In this document: positions 61,385 to 64,000 of the stretch, in pieces
Numbering within the stretch: the stretch's first letter is position 1
Layout: each line of letters opens with the position of its first letter
DNA from: Ipomoea triloba
Lineage: Eukaryota; Streptophyta; Magnoliopsida; Solanales; Convolvulaceae
DNA: 64,000 bases
NCBI RefSeq assembly: GCF_003576645.1
Contig: NC_044917.1
Span: 8,280,165-8,344,164, forward strand
Direction: 5' to 3'
The notes under the pieces: generated by a model
The model's input: the letters and a program-made list of their open reading frames with translations, nothing else
Database searches by the model: none
What the model was told of the DNA's origin: nothing
Program-made: the position numbers and the translations under genes

Positions 61385-63743
61385 TTATAAATCGTCGATT
61401 GGATCTTCGGCCGGAGGAATTTCGCTTATATCAAATGAATCTTCCGCCTGGGGAATTTCGCTCAAATCCAATCCCTCTGCCGGCAAATCAGAGCTCAGTG
61501 GGCCTAAAATCCCATCAGAGCTGAGAGTCAATCCACTCTGCAAGGTTACAATAGAATCATTCCGTTAGACCGACCACAAGCATTAATTAACTACATACCA
61601 CCCAAGTCTTGTTTTCACTAACTCTACTGTCCAGAAGAATCAAGATTACTCTCAACACTACCTCGGGTTGGAATCTCAGCATATCTGCACGAGCCATTGC
61701 TTCAGCTTGAGCAATTCTTTGCCTGAATGTTTGTGCCATCTCCTCGGCCTGCACGAACAAACCACAAGCTTTTAGTTACTATTTCTCCACAAATCTCTCA
61801 AGGCAAAAATTCAAGCACACAAGGAAAGGGCCTTGAAAATACAACTCAATTCGAGAACAGGAACATTTTGAACAACTTACTTTCTCAAACACAAGTGTAG
61901 GATTGCGAATCATGTCACCAGGTGTAGGTTCCAGCTTCTTTGTAGAAAGACTCACACGGCCCCTCTCACGGTCATGGCTCAAGATCATGACCTGAAACAA
62001 AATTTACCAAACTATTGTAATATCTCTTCGGAGTTACATATGATTGATTAGCCGAAAACTAGGCAGCAAGCAAAGCTATGCAAACCTTTAAGGTGTCACC
62101 CGGCTGAAGGACTGTTTCAATATCTGAGACCCGATCATGACTGATCTGGCTAACATGGAGGAGACCAGACCATTAATCCCTCCTATATCAATGAAGGCAC
62201 CATATGGCTTCAAACTCTGAACAGTTCCCAGTACAACTGATCCAATTCCTAACTGTGCCTGACTATCAGCCATGGCCTTGCGGTTACTGAGGACAAGTCT
62301 AGACTACTCTTCATCAACCTCCACAAACTTGAGAGGAAGCTCCTTATCCAAAAGCTCCTCTGCAGTTGATTTCTGATGCATTATATAAAGTTACTAGTGA
62401 CTTCCAAAATTAAAGTTCAAGTTGCATAGCACATGAAGGAAAGGTAAAGCATAATAGAAACTTGTTAGATTAGGAAGTCCGAACAAAGCTACCACAGTTA
62501 TGAAAAATATAAAAGTTTATGACAGAATATGTAACTAACAGTTGAGATCTGTGAGAATGGAACAAATCCACGAAGGCCCTCAACTCCACCTTTATTAGCA
62601 CCAATTACCTACAAACTCAACAAATGAAACATGACTTGCACCAGTTGCCAGAAAGTAAAAGTGCAACAAAAATAGTGCGCTAATTAGAGATCAACAGAAC
62701 AACAGTCAGCATAATGCTGTCAGAAAGGCATTGAATAAAAATCAGAATGCATGGTGTGGTGGATACTTTTATTGACTTGTCATGGATGTGGAGAGGGATA
62801 TATATTTCCTCATCGTATTGAAACAAGGTAATGGAAACTGAATTCAGATATACCCTCTGTTAGGTAAATCATACCTTCCCTTTGACAACAACATCTTCAG
62901 CTTGAAGCTGCCTGCCCTGCATCGTTCCCAGGCAAGGTCATATTGGATGGAACGCAAACTCAATATCAAACTATCATCAGCTTCATTTTCACCAATAACT
63001 ACAAATTCCTCTCGTAAACCAGGAACTATGCCAGCCAGCCTCTTCTACATTCTTGATATTGTGAATAGATGCCTCTCTAAGTGGCAAGAATGCAGATGAT
63101 TTGGCAGTCTCCCTATGCATCTATACTAAACACTGTACCTTTTACCTACCAAGACAAATAGAAACAAATCAACTGGCTCAATCTTGGTTATGTTGAGAAA
63201 ATCTGAACTCTGGTGTTTTATGAGTGTAAAAATATTGTTCTCCATTTCAACTTCACGACCCATTCATTATAAGTATTAGGTTCCATATCTGGCAAAACTC
63301 AATTCAAAACAATCATCAAATATAAGAAATTAGACGTTAAAAGTCGGTATCCATTTCACAGCGAGATTAACACCCACTGCTAATTCAATTTTTTTAATAC
63401 TGGCACCCAAAAATCACAGAAATTACCAAATTTCAGCTTCAGTTGTCGAAGAAAAGTTACAACAGGGCAGAGTGGTATATTAAGGATTAAGAGCTGATTT
63501 CGGAATCGAAGTCGTACTTATCGAGAGCAGCGTGGAAGTAAAGAGACACCTTCCATAGGTGCAGTGCGGCACCGCTCGTATGCTTCTTCAAACATCTCTT
63601 TAAGCTTCTGTCTCTCTCTCTCTTGTCTGCGCATTGCCTAGACTACTCTCAGCTGCTTTTTGTAAGAATAGCTTTGAATAATCTTCTTAGAGGAGCCACC
63701 GATTCTTGTTAATCACACCCAGTTGCTGAGTGAATGACGCCAT
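61385..63743 (-). pseudogene. RPS1: Degenerate copy of plastid ribosomal protein S1 gene
   Basis: The nuclear gene for chloroplast 30S protein S1, which holds mRNA on plastid ribosomes through S1 RNA-binding domains, is recognisable exon by exon with introns kept. Pieces include FEEAYERCRTAPMEGVS (about 63560-63620), [20 protein letters not shown] (about 62960-63020), [56 protein letters not shown] and a C-terminus ..PAEDPIDDL. Lesions on the minus strand are: a short deletion with frameshift after EGVS (about 63545); a TAG plus deletion just before ETAKSSAF (about 63110); a 5-bp tandem duplication at 62911-62920; loss of about four codons between KGG and VEG (about 62590); an in-frame TAG at 62304-62306; and another 5-bp tandem duplication at 62162-62171. 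The 3' exons are open. Retained introns mean DNA-level duplication, not retrocopying. Multiple assembly errors are the alternative. Confidence 0.8.
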
Positions 63744-64000
63744 TTGAGTTCACTTTCTTCTTCCTCTGTAGCTTCGGGTGGGTGAGGAGGAAGAAATTTC
63801 TTTCGTTAGTGGAGCAAGAGTTATGAATTGGAGATAACAGTTGGGCTGCTGTTTGTGTTTGTGATACAATTATAAGTCTGAACAAGAAAATGAGCTTTGA
63901 AAAATGTTTTTAAGAAAATATTTATTTTTCAGAAAATATTTTTTTAAGTGTTTGGTTATGTTATAGAAAGTTGTCTTTGTGTTTGGTTATTTTTTAGAAA
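63744..64000. other. Upstream flank of the RPS1 copy and window edge
   Basis: The former promoter side of the RPS1 copy. From about 63890 the sequence (gaaaatgagctttgaaaaatg... agtgtttggttatgtt...) looks like the terminal part of another TIR element cut by the window end. Confidence 0.35.

Overview
The window is nuclear DNA of a flowering plant, almost certainly a eudicot (possibly an asterid; this is not proven). The genes are split by many GT-AG introns, the intergenic DNA is AT-rich, and every recognisable protein is a plant type: MOS14/transportin-SR, germin-like protein, DUF593 myosin-binding protein, SEC14-nodulin proteins and plastid ribosomal protein S1. There are two assembly gaps (8238-8324 and 36437-37427), both with homopolymer edges.

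Layout. (1) 1157-16824, minus: a complete 27-exon transportin-3/MOS14 gene (956 aa), an import receptor for SR splicing factors, with a 0.9 kb TIR element in intron 3. (2) 16.9-25.2 kb: a transposon graveyard holding a 521-bp near-perfect hairpin MITE, a broken MULE transposase joined to a copia-type gag remnant, a small MITE, and a 1.1 kb TIR element nested inside another TIR element. (3) 25772-29777, plus: a NOL9/GRC3 polynucleotide 5'-hydroxyl kinase gene (375 aa, 9 exons). (4) 29.8-32.3 kb: MITEs and hairpin repeats. (5) 32350-34848, plus: a DUF593/GTD-binding myosin-binding-like membrane protein (551 aa). (6) 35-40 kb: a LINE RNase H remnant, the large gap, a SINE-like copy, a minisatellite of about 110 bp period and a hAT-like fragment. 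(7) 40271-40963, plus: a single-exon germin-like protein. (8) 41-45 kb: a hAT-like element, tRNA-Ser(GCU), a TIR element and a SINE-like copy. (9) 45353-49618, minus: a 346-aa conserved-looking protein of unknown function. (10) 49.9-51.2 kb: a second copy of the host element seen at 23.2 kb, again interrupted in its TAA-triplet core, this time by a different TIR element that resembles a Pack-MULE. (11) 53525-56869 plus and 57233-59989 minus: two tail-to-tail SEC14-nodulin (SFH) genes with the same core exon lengths. The plus copy has a one-base frameshift. (12) 61385-63743, minus: a degenerate, intron-containing copy of the gene for plastid ribosomal protein S1.

The genes do not form a pathway; they are ordinary independent plant housekeeping and lipid-transfer genes. 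The unusual content is (a) two copies of one element family independently invaded in the same TAA-rich core, (b) long perfect hairpins likely to make small RNAs, (c) an RPS1 copy with several lesions, including two separate 5-bp tandem duplications, and (d) a SEC14-nodulin gene whose frameshift can be diagnosed from its neighbouring paralogue. I saw no CRISPR array and no clear evidence of an undescribed multi-gene system.
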